Of a DNA stretch of 64,000 bases, positions 1 through 14,080 are shown piece after piece. Within the stretch, counting starts at the first letter, position 1. Every line of letters begins with the position of its first letter. Made by a program: the position numbers and the translations under genes. Below the pieces are notes generated by a model. That model searched no databases and was not told the origin of the DNA. It worked only from the letters and a program-made list of their open reading frames with translations. The stretch is from NCBI GenBank assembly GCA_010405405.1, contig MU004231.1:2533249-2597248 (forward strand), written 5' to 3'. Source of the DNA: Microthyrium microscopicum. Its lineage: Eukaryota > Ascomycota > Dothideomycetes > Microthyriales > Microthyriaceae.

Positions 1-3000
1 GAATTCAAAAAACTGCTGATTGAGGCCCATGATATTATCTGCGTTTTGCCCGATTAATGAATCTAGACTAGATGTTTGCCGATGTGAAGAATGCACGGTG
101 CGTCGTGATTGTAACGGCCTTGGGTCTTGCTGGGCAGATGCTTCATTTGAAGGACGTCTCTGGATGTCCTGCAAACTGGACGTTGGCCCGATCGGTGCGG
201 ATATTATTTCAGATGCTACACCAGTAGAGCTTTCAGCCGGTGATAAGGCTTCTGAACCTTCCTCCCAAGGGCGTCTAGGTCGTGAATTATGAGCCATCAG
301 AGAGTCTTGCTCCGAAAGCTGGCCATGCGGCTTCAAGATAGACTATGCCGTATAGAAAGATCCCGAGGAATATACGAGATGGTCTTTTTATTTTTCGAAA
401 AGAATCAGCAGTGCCGTAAGTGCTAGTTTTAGCTCGGGGTGATCGGAGGTTGAAAGTAAGCTGACACCAAACCTGGAGATGGGAATAAGGGTGTTCCTAG
501 GGCCTCAATTCTTGGTTGCGACAGATTCCCAGCTCTTAATAGAATGTTCTTAGCCATCGTCACATCACCTGAGACGCTAAGTTGCGATGTACGAAGCAAG
601 GTGTACGAAACAGGTTGAAGACTAATCAGCAGACGGATGAGTGGAGGGTAAAAGGCTGATTGGCAGTTGTTGGCAGAGAGGTACGCAGGTACCTCAGGCG
701 AGTTTGGAAAATGGTGACAGGGTGCAGCAGTTCACCACGGATTAGAGATCATTGAATACGATGCACACTGCTTGAGGGGATGAACAGGCTAAGCATGGGA
801 AAAGCAAGTTGGTTTGCTGCAAAGTGTGGCCATAACTACGACGACATTGCTGAGTTGATATTGGTTGATATTTGTAAGCTCTCAGTTAAACTCTAAATGA
901 CGCCCATGCGCTATGCATGTATCAGCTGAATCATCAATGACGGGATCAGATTTGCAGATCGGTCAGTAATAATACGCTATGCCAAGCGGACTAGGAGAGA
1001 TATTAAAGAGGTTGGAGACTGAAAACGTTGAAGATCTGACCTGCGGCCATCCATAGGATATATATTCAGAAAGATTAGATTTGTGGAGAGTAGGGAACAT
1101 GTAGTCAAGCCCGAATATTACCGGGATAGAATACGATACACATTTCGATTATGAGCATTGAGGCTAAAAGCGAAAGCAACTGATCTACAAGGTCCAACCC
1201 CTGTCGAACCACAAATTGATATTGTGGCTCATGAATTTCGCAGTTTCATCAACACGCTGTATCACGACATTACTCCTCAATATGCTTAGAGGACGTAGCT
1301 CTACCTTAGCTATAGAATACAAGATATTCTTAAGCAGCAATAATTTTATACAGCTCTACAATACAACATCAAAGTTTTTGTTACGGCTAACGCATTTATG
1401 GTTCGACAGGGGTTGGACCTTGTACGGTACTGTACAGAACGCTTGGACAGCCTTGACGATCCCAGTAACTATCCTGGTGGTGCGCGCAAGTTTGTGCGGT
1501 AAGTAGTGCTCTTAACTCGGTTGGCTCATCATGGTTGATATGTTTACACTGCAGGAGGATTGAAGTAATAGTGCAGAAGGAGACTTTGATTGTGCATGGA
1601 TGGACAATCTTACTACCTATTTCGGTAAAACCTCAGGTCTGAGGTGCTGGGTGGATACAGTACCTGTGTATGATCGCGCGAGATGGCCAGCCTGTGAGCC
1701 CTTGAATTGTAGCACTGATGGACATGGGGACGATCGTCTGGTCAAGGTTCGTATTCGTATGTGATGGAGATATGGTTCCATCTCATTGATGCGCCCCAGA
1801 AAGAATTATGCATGAACATTGAAGAAGACGAGTATGAAAATAGGAGAAAGAAAAGACAAAAGATACCTGTGCTTGGATACCTATTAGAAGTTAGGCAATG
1901 TCAATCTAATGAGTAAGCAGTTTAATCTGGTAGCAAGTACACAGTAAGCAAGTCGCCGGCGGCTCCCAAACGTGTCAAAACCGGAAGTCAAAACGATCCG
2001 CGAGATCCGGTTAAGCGCAACTGCAGTCCTCTCAACTACATCCCATGCCATCTGATGCCAACCTTGCTCACATCTCTATCTACACACTGAAATCGGACAT
2101 GCAGGGGGACTAGCCCGAAGCTGCCGTACTTGTCCTTGATCAATACGGATATCGTACCACACTGGGACCAGCTGCTCATGCAGGTAGCATACTACGATTA
2201 TAGAAGCTTCCAAGCTTTCCATCATTGATCGCGATCCAAATCATTTGATTACTGACACACGTGTGCTGGAGATACATACCACTGGGTTTTCGCTCACAAC
2301 GAGACCATAGAACGGAATTATCGCCTCTCTCAGGCACTCCATCAGGTGTCTACTGCCCTCAACGCGGTTCATCATCAGCCGGATCGTTGCTGAATTTGTA
2401 TCATACTCTCTTCGAGTCACCGCAGTTCCCCTAACTTCCAAATACTAGTGCTGGGTGACAGTCTAGTCAGTGCCTCAAGGAATCAGGGGATGAATCATCA
2501 TGAGGCTAAGATTCAGCTTTACTTAACCTCGTCTCATCAGCTCGATTCAATTCAAAGAATTGTTCTTTGGCTCTGAACCAGTCATATTTCCGAGCTTAGA
2601 TATCTATCCCGAGTGCACAAATTTCATATGAGCCATAGCACTTTATTCACACTTGAAGGGCGCCTCATCTGTCTGTCACTGGCCTGACATTTTGATGGGC
2701 GTTGAACGATTACTCGGCGACAACCACTACATTTTAGCCAGAGAAAGAGCAAGGAGTAGGGACCCGACGAACGTGTGTTTGTTTGGAATTGAGACGCCTT
2801 TGGCCAGAGGCAGCGAGATGTTTGTGAGTTTTCGCTTACCTATGGCCTTACACGAGATGCACGAAGATTGGCATCAATCGGCATGGAGAAAGAACACAGA
2901 CATGACACAATGATGTTCGAAGCATTCATTTGTGAGCTAGACCTTACGCAGAGGTAGAGCTGTGAAAGAAATTGCAGCTATCTTGCAGTGATGGCGGCAT

Positions 3001-3500
3001 CACGATATTTAGGCGGTATCCTAGGAGACGACACCAATATTTTTAGCACTCCCAAAATATCCAAGCTCCTGCCTTCAATAATTTTTTAAGGAAGCTTGCT
3101 CCAGGAATCATTTCACTGCTATCGCGCTTTTTAGGTTAAGCCTTCTCAACCGCTCAACTATCCTCAGTCATTCACTAGGACGTGGGTATCGTCGCCTCAA
3201 CCGGTTGTGTAAACAAGGCTAGCAAATCTTCTTTCACTTCTCCGTGTCTGAACAACGAGATTGCGAAGTATTTGACGTTGCTCCTTCCAGGTTGCAATTC
3301 AAGCCGCGCAATGAGGAGCGTCTATTGTCGCTGGCTTTATTGTTGCGTGTCAACAATAGGAACCGCACCAACTCGCGTCCATACCCTTCTTCTCGCTGAT
3401 CTCATTTGCGTACCTCCAACGCAAACATTCTGTGATTCTTTCAATTCGTTACTTTCAAAGCGCCGTGAATTGCCTTATCTACGCGGTCACTACAGCAATC
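1..3500. other. Intergenic stretch without a convincing gene
   Basis: All open frames here are short. Most lack an ATG start, share no recognisable motifs and cannot be joined across plausible introns. The one structured item is the inverted-repeat element described separately at 1186-1424. The last few hundred bases are pyrimidine-rich and probably contain the promoter and leader of the gene starting at 3501. No tRNA-like B box followed by a matching A box was seen. Confidence 0.6.
1186..1424. mobile_element. MITE-like element with inverted repeats and TA ends
   Basis: Positions 1186-1216 and 1394-1424 are reverse complements over 31 nt with one mismatch; the core is GGTCCAACCCCTGTCGAACC. 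The complementarity stops exactly after a TA at each outer end. This fits a TA target-site duplication around a 235-bp element (1188-1422) with about 29-bp terminal inverted repeats. The interior is AT-richer and has no transposase-like frame. Size, long TIRs and a TA target fit a non-autonomous Tc1/mariner, Fot1 or pogo-type element. The family assignment is inference because only one copy is visible here. Confidence 0.7.
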
Positions 3501-6010
3501 ATGAATCTGAATTACGAGGCTTCAATAGAGTCGTCTACGGTCCAAAAGTTTCTTCCATCACTGGACTCGGAGGGATATCGCAAACTTTTGGCAATCAACA
3601 GAGCGCAGAAGCAATTGACACTTCCGCGTACTGCCGAGGATATAGCTTTTAAACTCCTCGAGCTGACATGGGATCTTCATCATCACGAAAAACATGCTGA
3701 CATATGGCGACGCCGAGTAAGTTCTGTCGGAGCCTCATAGACAAGAAATAGTATTCTAACAGTTTATAAGTTCCGAACCGCAAAAGCTCATCCACTCAAA
3801 GTGATATTGGAACGAGTTCTTGCCAAGACGCGATCTCAACCTGTTCCAGAGTCTCTCATCGACGTCTTTGTCGATCCCAATGGCAACAGTTCTCGACCGC
3901 ACAGCATAGACTCCGTCTCGGATCTACCTTGGGACTCGTTACCTGATCTTGGCGACGAAGATTGGGAATATCTTTACTATGCCCTTGTCTGTAAGCTTCG
4001 AGAGCTCTATGTCGACATGCAAGCTCGATACAGCTGTTCCTTCATTGGCATCCAACACGTTCTACATGATCGTGGCCAAGATGGGGACAGTCCTGGGGAG
4101 CCTTTCAAGGTGGAGAGCATGAGAGATTACATTATCTCATACTGGTATCTCTTACATGATGATACATTCACTTCTGAACTCAATTCTGCGATCAAAACTC
4201 GGAAAATTGGTCTGCTTAAAGGCTCTAGCCTAGCTCCATCCTTTACGAACGATCCATATAAACCTTTTCAACTTCCAGCCAGTCACTTCCGGCCTACTAC
4301 CCTACTCATGCAAAATACTGTCCACGGTCTCAAGAGCATTGGTCCAGACAATATGGAAGAGATCATGAACACAGTCTGCCATAAATACGGCTTGGATGGT
4401 TATGTCACGCCGGTTCTCTCGCCGTTTCTGAAGACTCGTGATGGACACTTGAGCGAGGGTCAACTGAATCTGAAGTTAGAAGATCAAGACATTTTCGAGT
4501 CACCCTTGGCAGCTCGCGCGCGGACTGCTTTGAAAGCTCCTCCTCATGCCCAAGCTATTCAACAATCTCCTGGCCCAGTCGGTGGATATATCTTGCAACC
4601 TCGAAGCTTCGAGTCTCCAGCACAAGCGGCTGCTCAGGTCCCATATAGCTCACAAGTCATACGACAGAGCCATCCTAAGACACCGCAACGTTCGAATGCC
4701 AATCGCCGTGACGATGTGCAATCAATGCACGTTGACATCCACGGCAATCCCATAGCACCATGTGTTTGCAAGATCGGCTGTGTTTGTAAACCCATCTGTG
4801 ACGACTACGCTGTGCCATGTATCTGCCAACTCAACGGCAATACGCCCAAAATCCCAACTCGTCGTAGACCTCCCATCGCCCATCTCTCCCCATCACGCAA
4901 CAGCCGAGCTCCACCAAGCTCCCGCTCACCCACGATTCCCGAAAATATCAACGAAGACGAAAGCACGACTCCCACCCAAAAAGCTCTCCCGCCCGTCTTT
5001 TTCAAAATCCCGAGCCCCTCTTCAAATCTCGCACCCTCTTCTTCTGCACCAGACCTACAAATTGCAATCCATGGCAACCTCGTTCGCTCACCAACTGCAG
5101 CAACACTTCGAACCAATCTTCGCAGCAACATGGACCGCTCACCTTCGCCTAAGCACAAAAAGACCGTCTCTTTCGACGAATCAGTTCCATATCAAGACTG
5201 TCCACCGCACGCTGTCCAGCCGCCACCACCACCTTCAAAAGACTATGCCACCGAATATACGCAACTCCTCCCTGACTATCCCGCCAATTCACCAACCGCT
5301 CATCACACACGCTCCGTGCCATCGAACCAGTCAATTCATCCAGCCGACATCCTCGCCGCCTGCCGTACCAAGAAATACGCAGAGCCAAGCAGTCCGCGCG
5401 CAAGTATGCGTATCCCATTTACAGACAATGGATACTATGATTCAAGCCCACCTCATCAATTCCCAGAACCACCTAGTCCACCGCCAAACCATGCTCTTCC
5501 TACACCACCGCGTCCGCCACCACCAAATCACCCACTACCCTCTCCGCCTCGACCTCGTTCACCACAAGCTCACTCACCACCTGCGTCCCCAACCCGATCA
5601 AGCCCACAGCGACCAGGCCAAGTAAGTCCCCCACCCCCCATGACGCACCCAGTACTAACCATACAAAGCCCCGCCACGTAAGCTACGTCCGAGCCGGCGG
5701 AAACATGAAATTCGAAGACCGCGAACTCATCGACCCACCCTTCGCGCCACCGCCCATCGCCCCGCGTGCATTCTCAATGAGCAGAGATGAGTTTCTGGCT
5801 CGTGTAAATGCAGCTCAGGCGGAGACCGATCGTACATCACAGGGATCCGAAGGCCAAGGACCTACCATACAGCGAAGCGAGACTGGCGAATCCGAGAAGA
5901 TGGAGCGGAAGCGCGAGAGTGGCAGTCCCAAGAAGCGCGAGAAGTTGAAGAAGCGGGTAAGTGATTTATTTGCATGGCGTAAGAGCGTTGGCGAGGAGCG
6001 TGATGACTGA
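3501..6010 (+). CDS. Hypothetical Pro/Ser-rich protein with CxC cysteine cluster (802 aa)
   Basis: The coding exons are 3501-3716, 3771-5621 and 5669-6010. Both introns (54 and 47 nt) have GTAAGT donors and CTAAC branch sites, and the frame is continuous. The start is the first in-frame ATG. The N-terminal roughly 270 residues look folded and mostly helical. The remainder is low-complexity and rich in Pro and Ser, with many PPxP-like runs that could bind SH3 or WW domains. A compact cluster of seven cysteines lies at about residues 403-424, arranged as CxC pairs (CVCKIGCVC, then CIC). The C-terminus is basic and charged. I recognise no family. A scaffold or signalling-adaptor role is possible but unsupported. 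It converges with the mannosyltransferase gene downstream. Confidence 0.8.
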
Positions 6011-6974
6011 GATGATGTTGCGCGGTGTACTGGCTGGCTACTATGATGGAGGATGAGTAACCTGTTGAGGATGGGATGGTTTTGATTGAAGCTGTTATGA
6101 TTATGAATGATACCCAGGAGTGAAGGCGTTCCAAGGCGAAGCCGTAAGGCGTAATGTCTGATTTGTTAATACACGCCCATGGGTATGTACGAATTGAGCT
6201 CAGGCTCATGATAAATGTATAAATATCAATATCACATTGTCATGTGTATAAGAGGGGGAATTCAAAAACATTAAACCGAGCTACTACGCTCAATGCATTA
6301 TTCTCGTAGAAGTACCTCGTAGAGTACACAACGTACAATCTAACATGCCCACCCCAACAGACATCCAGCAACTAGCCCAGCCAAGAGCCATTTCATGAAC
6401 AGTCGATAAACAGAAAACACCTGCCTGCGCTTCACCGCCCGATGAACACGCCCATGGTCCAGCGGGCGGTGGCGATACTCTATTGCAGAACAAAGTGAAG
6501 CCAAAAGAAAAAGGTTCAAAGTCAAAGAAGAGGTCCCAAATGGGAGACGCTTTGGAAACAAAACCAAGTCCTTGGGTGTCGTCTAGTAGCTTAGAGGGTC
6601 TCGATCCCGTGCTCAAAGAGGAATGTTAACGCTCCAGTGATCGCTCCAATGGCTGCTCCAAAATGTCGAATGGCGGGTGAATTAAGTCTTAGAGATATCA
6701 AATGGTATGGCAGGGAGTACGAAAAAATGCCATGCATGCACAAGAAATGAAGCAGATGCGATAAGAGTAGAAAGCTGCGCCGCCAGAGCGCAGAGGAAGA
6801 CGTTTTGTGCGTGCCAGGATGGGAGAGTTGTTGTAGTAACGCGCGAATTTGCATGTCAAAAGCCGATGCTGCGAAAGTGGGTATAGTTCTGAAAAGGCTC
6901 GCTAGTGGAAAGATTTCGGTGATTCTTCTCTCCAGTATTGGTATAAGTGTCGTAAAAAGAAGTCGCGGTTGTTT
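6011..6974. other. Convergent intergenic region
   Basis: This is the 3' flank shared by two converging genes. Minus-strand frames at 6340-6567 and 6591-6854 (the latter from an ATG at 6854) contain hydrophobic stretches. I could not join them into a credible gene. The rest is presumably two 3' UTRs and spacer. Confidence 0.5.
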
Positions 6975-8467
<1,493 letters not shown>

Positions 8468-9554
8468 GTCGAAAAGGAAAAAAGAGCGCCCGAGGGCAGA
8501 TTAGCGATTCGAAAGGACAGACTGGAGTGTTGTAGGCGCAAAATGGAGCCGTGAAGTGGCGGAGTAAATGTATGTAAGACTCGGTGGGAAGGGTAAGGGG
8601 TTTTGCTTGGGGCGGAAGCTCTGCGGAAGGGGGAGGATTTGGAGGATGCAGGCGCGACCTGGAGATGGGAGATGATGGCGCGATGCGGAGAAGGGAGGTG
8701 ATTGTAGTAGCGGAGAGATGTTGGGATTGGAGGTGTTGGTTATGTGAAAGGAGAGGGATTTGGGAATGTAGTAGTTGGTGTTGAGGTGGTCCAAAGTCGA
8801 GATACGAGAATGGTACAAAGTGGTTAGTCTGATAATGATGGATCCGGGTCGCAGCGTCGCTTGAACTTTTGGCAGTCGCGGTACACTCTACGGTAAAGGA
8901 AGCTAACGTAACGCTCCTGACTTCTTTAGAGGTTAGTGCGTGCCTCAGAAGCTTGGCACGCGACACCCGTTGCTGACTTCGAGGCCTGTCAATGGTTGGA
9001 TTGGTTGGTTCGGCGCCGCATTCGCCAAAGAGGGAAGCTACAGACGCGTGGTTGCTCTAATCTTAACATCGCGCCTTCTAATCCTATCAATCCCTTTCTT
9101 TTCCACTCTTTACCAGTGTACCACTTAGACATATCAAATGTAAATCTGTCTTTTGTACATCTTTATATCTTTCTTTAAGGCCAACCTCTATGATTCTGTA
9201 TGCTTATCAAATGCCAGTCCCTAACTGTCACTTGTCATTCCTTTCTCTTCTCTCATGTCATGCTTACCCTGCTAATCGATGCACTCCCTAACTAGCGTCA
9301 CCAGCTTGACCAGCATCCCCGTAAAAGATATCAAAAATATCCCAAATCCCATATGCTAATCAAGAGAAGCTGGATCTTGGTTTCCAGAATTTCTTTACTC
9401 TGTTTCTTACGCATCTTCATCACATCAACCCAAGCCTCAACGAGTTTCCTAAACATAGGTGTGTTCGCATAATAATGCGAGCATGATTAGTATATCTAGG
9501 TAGGTACTAACTCTATCGTACACTGGCATCTCCTATTCAATTCATTCATACCAT
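8468..9554. other. Intergenic: promoter of mannosyltransferase and 3' flank of PQ-loop gene
   Basis: The stretch next to 8468 is G/A-rich on the plus strand, so it is a pyrimidine-rich leader on the coding strand. That fits a fungal 5' UTR. The open frames here reflect this skew and contain no domain. Nothing else is recognisable. Confidence 0.5.
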
Positions 9555-10747
9555 TCATGCCGTGACCGCAATATCACCACCACTTCGAGTCTTGAAGGTG
9601 TGGAACTGTACAAATATAATCGCGTCCTCTGCTATAGTACCGATTGACCCAATAAGCCACGGCAGATTCGTAAGAACATAGTCTCTTTCCAGCGAATGGA
9701 ATAAGATCTGTATCAATCATTAGCAGCTTTCCGATACCAATGCGTCAGCAACTTACTCCAGCACCATAGGTAGCATTTCCTAGAAGCGACAGTATGAAGA
9801 ATAGCAATGAAAGACCCTCGCAGGACTTTTCTCTCTGGTTCTTCACAATCTGTGGTATCCGCGCTCTATAACACACATCAAATTAGCCGGAAGTCTTCCC
9901 CATAATCCCACCAATATGACTCCAGTTCTTGTTCAAAGTGACTTACCCAAGATAGCACACCGCACTCGCATACCCCAAAACCTGCGCTCCCAATGCAACC
10001 GGCAGATCACCCATATCTCCTCTTCCCTGCCCTGGCGAACCCGCATGCCCACTCTTCACCGGCTTCCACACGCCCGCTCTCCAAGCTAGTGCCCATCCCG
10101 CCGCGCCCGCCACGCATACCATAATCACACTCAAACTGTTCTTTAACCATCCTCGACTATCGCCTTCCTCTTCCACAATTTGACCTAATGCAGTCGCACT
10201 AAGACTGCGGCGACGTGAAACCGTTGAACTAGCGGTCGAGCTTCTACGGCGCTGATGCGAGCCTGGAAGACCGAGATTCGATGCAGAATGTTGCGAGTTC
10301 ATGGACGATTGGCGTGAAAGGAGCGGTTCGTGTTCACTATTCGTAGGTACAGGTAGGGTAGCCGAGGATTTGCGGCGCTTCACAGCGTTGAGACGGTTGT
10401 AGTATACGCATTGCATAATAAGAATACAGTCTGCGAAGCAAAAATAGACGGCGAGCGCGATGACGGTAGGCACGAGATGGGCCCATGATGCGCCAAGGAG
10501 GTTGGTGATGTCGCCGAGAAACCAGACACTTAGAAATACTAGGGAGATGCCGTCGGCGGATTGGAGGCGGTAGTTTTCGATTAGCTGCGGGACCTGGAAA
10601 TGATATTGTTAGTGAGCGGATAAGTATTGCTGGGGAGTGTCAAGTTACGAGGAGGAATATCCATGCGGCGAGAGATATTGATCCGAATATGCCGCTTAGT
10701 GCTTCGTTCCATGTTAAAGGGATTGGTTTGGCCGTTATGATCTCCAT
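9555..10747 (-). CDS. PQ-loop vacuolar amino-acid transporter (Ypq/Rtc2-like)
   Basis: This is a seven-helix PQ-loop protein of the family that exports cationic amino acids from the vacuole (Ypq1-3 in yeast, PQLC2 in animals). Exons are 10747-10649, 10593-9947, 9865-9757 and 9707-9555, giving 335 aa. Introns of 55, 81 and 49 nt have normal borders. Both signature PQ motifs are present: VPQLIENYR in the first repeat, just after intron 1, and IPQIVKNQR in the second. Each is followed by the usual SxxGxSLxF-like stretch. A Ser/Arg-rich cytosolic loop of about 100 residues lies between the repeats, as in fungal Ypq proteins, and offers phosphorylation sites. The exact substrate is not visible from sequence. 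Confidence 0.9.
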
Positions 10748-12073
10748 CGTTTGAGAGTGCTAGGATTGTGGAGGATAGGAAGTTGCTATTGAATATTGAT
10801 GGGGAAACGAAGCTATGAGGAACCGAACGTAATGAGGACCCGAAGGATAAGGAAACCGAGAAGAGGAGGAGGAATGGGTTTAAGAGCGTGTCTCAGCGTA
10901 TCGCCATTGATAAGAAGAGTGGGAAGTGAAAATCGGACGGACTCTAATAAGAGGGAGAGTTGTAATAGAGAGGAGAAGATTGATGGTGGAGGTTGACGCT
11001 CGGAACTAAAAGATAAAAAAGCACCAGCGATCAGTGATGAGAGACATCACAAGAGCAATATCAATGCGCTAGTCAGTCTAGATCATCCGATGTCTTCCCC
11101 ACACCATCTTGATCTTTTTACAAATTTATATGCAGTAGTATGCACTCGACTCTTTCCTTTCTTGACGAGATACTGGCGTGGTACAAATCTCCATCTTGAT
11201 CTTGAAGCAGTAACGACCATGAACCCTGGAACGTGGAAACCAGCTTTAGATATGTCAACCAGCTTAATTGTGCTCAGATCATACATATGTATGGGAATAC
11301 CTCGTGCTTAAAAAATGATAGAATTGCTTTGTTCATTGGTATAGTTTTTTCGATGGTTCTCTATAGCTGTTCGATCGAAGGTAAACAATATCCTGGGCAC
11401 AACATTATGCAGGCACTTGTTAGCAGATGTGAGATGGGCACGCTGACAGCCGTCTATTCTTTCCCAGAGTAACACGACACCAAGAAGGCCTTGGCCTTTC
11501 ATGAATGTATGGTACATGTACATAGTACAGGCTAAAATGGAACTTCAGGGCCAGAGAATTATATGCTGATGTTCATGAGCTCCAATCGAGCCTCAGATAT
11601 CCTAGTTTTCACAGCCTAACCATTTCTATTCAGCAAGATCATTTTTAAGAATATCATTTTCGTTCACATTCCATTTTGGGTATATGCTACAGGTCCAACC
11701 TCATCATGGTGCCGATAACAATACCATCGCACTTCTTTCGATAGCTCATGCTCTATACCACTGCAATTCTCGACTCTTTCCCATAACCCTCATTCTGACG
11801 CACCCAAAAAGTCGAGAAATGGCAGTCCGCATAACTATCACAGCAACGATTGGTAACAAGCCGTCGAATCGAGCCGAATTCCTCAAGACGCCTGTCGCTT
11901 ACATGCAAAGTTGTTGTAGAAAACAACAAGAAAAAATGAAAGATACGCAAGACCCACTGTAAGGGAAGGTGAATGTGGGAATCAATAGAGACGCTTCTTC
12001 AAAGCATCCCGAACAAGAATAGATTTCTTTTCTCTTTCCTTAAACGCCGTATATCCTGATTCCTGGGTATTAT
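10748..12073. other. Intergenic region with no recognised feature
   Basis: About 1.3 kb between two minus-strand genes. It should contain the PQ-loop promoter near 10750-11100 and the 3' UTR of the BTB-like gene near 11900-12073. Short frames on both strands show no motif and no sensible intron joins. Confidence 0.5.
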
Positions 12074-14080
12074 TTATTTTTGCACATGAGTGTCGTGACG
12101 AGAGCGGTCCAGAATGAAGCCAGTTGGGGCTCGTGGCTCTGCAACCATGCTCTCTCGGTATTTGGTGGTTTCCCAGTGACGCTGGGTAGCTCCGGGCAGA
12201 ACGCGCTTGGTCTTGATGACCTTGAGACGGCGGCGTTCACGTTCGTCGACGGCATCTTGGATGACTTCGGCCAGTTTTTGCCATCCGAGACGTTCTCCGA
12301 GCAGTGGAGACTCCAGGAGTTCCTGAAGGAGGTTGGTGGGGCTTGAAACCAGGTATGTTGAGAGAAGGATGTTTCGCTTGACGTTGCCAGTCTCCTCGGC
12401 AGGCATGGCACCGAATTGAATGGAGGCGAGACGGGGATCGGAGATTGACGGGCGAGTTTCCATCGGGATTGGAAGACGAGGTGCACTGGTCCACTCTGGG
12501 GCCGAATGATGAAGCTCAAATTTGGCCGGGAAATGATCAATGACATAGGAATTGATACGAGCAAGAAGATCTCGTGCGAAGTTATCGTAGAAGACCTTGA
12601 GTGCGGAATCGCGGATCAGGTGTTCGTCCAAAGTGGCATATAGAGTCTGCTGCGCGAACGCAAAGACAGCCTCCAAATTCTCCCAAGTCAAATTGGCAAT
12701 GGCGTGTCTAACACCATGTATTGAGGCACTGGGAAGATTCAAGTAAAGACCTGCGCCAGCAAGAGCAAGTGCTTGTAGAACACTATCGTTGCCGACCGAT
12801 CCATACGAGGAGTGGTCAAACGTAGGCAATGGAAGTCCGTACAATGATCCAATAACCTCTGCAACCGCCGTGGCTGTTGTCAAGGATTCTGGAACTTCAA
12901 GGCCTAGAATCTTCTGTCCTTTTGGATTGCGATCTGGGTTGGACTGCGCATGCATCAAGTCCCGGAGTGTTGGGCTCCGGGCCATGATCATTGCATGAGC
13001 TGGAAAGTCAGGCAAGCGTGAGTTTCCTTTGGGACCAAAGATGTCCAGCGCGTAGTCGGCAAAGTCGCGATTGGAAAAGTGCGAGGCCACCCAATTTGCC
13101 ACTGCGATCATCTCCGGTGGGGGTCCAAACATTGCCTGAGGATACGGCATCATGCCTTGAGGACCGTAGCCTTCAAGCATAGAGGAAGATTGAGATCCTG
13201 AGCGTGACAGACCATGGCCATTGACGGGCTGCGGGAATCCATGGCTTGGTGGAGTAAAGTTCGCCGCAGGATTCCACGCAATTGGGGAAGTCTGTGGTGG
13301 AGGACCAGCAGGCGCGCTATGGAATGGCGGCATGCCGTTTGACTGAGCACCAGAGCTAGGAAAGTTCATGTGCGCAGCGTTTGGCTGTGGGGGAAGAAAT
13401 CCAGGAGGTGGACCAGTATGATGTCCGTTGACTGGAGCCGAGAATTGATTGACATTTGGAGGCATGTAGACAGACGATTGGCTAGAGTATGAATACTCTG
13501 GATTGTGGCGAGTGAAGGGGACTCCGTTCGGTGGCATGATGGGCATGTTCTCGTCGTTGGTGGTTGCAGAGAAAGTTGCAGAGGCACTGGATGGAGGAGA
13601 CTCTGTAGGAATAGCGGAGGGTTTTGTATCGTCAGACTCTATAGATGGATGATTAGACTGAGACTGCAACTGAAAACTGAGAGCGTGAGGATTCAATGGG
13701 TGAGTTTTACCAGTGTTGTTCTCTGAAAAGCTGTCCCCTGGAGAAGCCAAGTTGACATGCGCCTGCTCTTTTGGTTCAACAATGCTAGTATTCACAGAAA
13801 CCTCTGAAGCTGGTTTAGTAGTCGACTCTTGTAGAGTTCCGGGTTTGCCAGTAACGACTTTTTTGTCAGCAATAGGGGCGGCTCCAGTTTGATGCGCGTT
13901 GGCAGCTCGGTTGGCGGCTTGTAGTCTAGCCGACTTTGATTTGCCATAATTTAAAGGAATAACTGGACGGATGCGACGCGCGACAGGTTTTTGATTTGCA
14001 GCTGGCTGCGACATAATGGGAACAACATTGGGCGCAATGGCGTGGTGAACAGCGTTGGAGTCATTAAAGTGCGGCGCCAT
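12074..14080 (-). CDS. BTB-like domain protein with long disordered N-terminus
   Basis: This is a single-exon gene of 668 aa starting at the ATG of MAPHFND. The frame stays open 90 codons further upstream, but that stretch has no conserved character and is better read as 5' leader. Residues 1 to about 310 are low-complexity (Pro, Asn, Ser, Gln). From about residue 320 a folded region begins with VANWVASHFSNRDFADY, followed by FPAHAMIMARSPTLRDLM. That reads like the start of a fungal BTB/POZ fold, where the H-x-x-hydrophobic-x-x-RS segment is typical. The last 250 residues are helical, with a basic C-terminal tail. BTB assignment is tentative. Function is unknown; it could be a protein-interaction adaptor. 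Confidence 0.75.
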   Translation of the reverse strand: MAPHFNDSNAVHHAIAPNVVPIMSQPAANQKPVARRIRPVIPLNYGKSKSARLQAANRAANAHQTGAAPIADKKVVTGKPGTLQESTTKPASEVSVNTSIVEPKEQAHVNLASPGDSFSENNTGKTHPLNPHALSFQLQSQSNHPSIESDDTKPSAIPTESPPSSASATFSATTNDENMPIMPPNGVPFTRHNPEYSYSSQSSVYMPPNVNQFSAPVNGHHTGPPPGFLPPQPNAAHMNFPSSGAQSNGMPPFHSAPAGPPPQTSPIAWNPAANFTPPSHGFPQPVNGHGLSRSGSQSSSMLEGYGPQGMMPYPQAMFGPPPEMIAVANWVASHFSNRDFADYALDIFGPKGNSRLPDFPAHAMIMARSPTLRDLMHAQSNPDRNPKGQKILGLEVPESLTTATAVAEVIGSLYGLPLPTFDHSSYGSVGNDSVLQALALAGAGLYLNLPSASIHGVRHAIANLTWENLEAVFAFAQQTLYATLDEHLIRDSALKVFYDNFARDLLARINSYVIDHFPAKFELHHSAPEWTSAPRLPIPMETRPSISDPRLASIQFGAMPAEETGNVKRNILLSTYLVSSPTNLLQELLESPLLGERLGWQKLAEVIQDAVDERERRRLKVIKTKRVLPGATQRHWETTKYRESMVAEPRAPTGFILDRSRHDTHVQK

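Noticed and set aside
1400-1424. GGTTCGACAGG, similar to a tRNA B box
   Set aside because: The last bases do not match the B-box consensus, there is no A box at the right distance, and the sequence belongs to the inverted-repeat arm.
4762-5625. 287-codon plus-strand frame overlapping the 802-aa gene
   Set aside because: It is out of frame with the spliced gene, has skewed His/Ser/Pro composition expected from shifted proline-rich codons, and has no independent splice or start context.
6340-6854. Hydrophobic minus-strand frames that might form a small two-exon gene
   Set aside because: No splice pair joins them convincingly, and they lie where 3' UTRs are expected.
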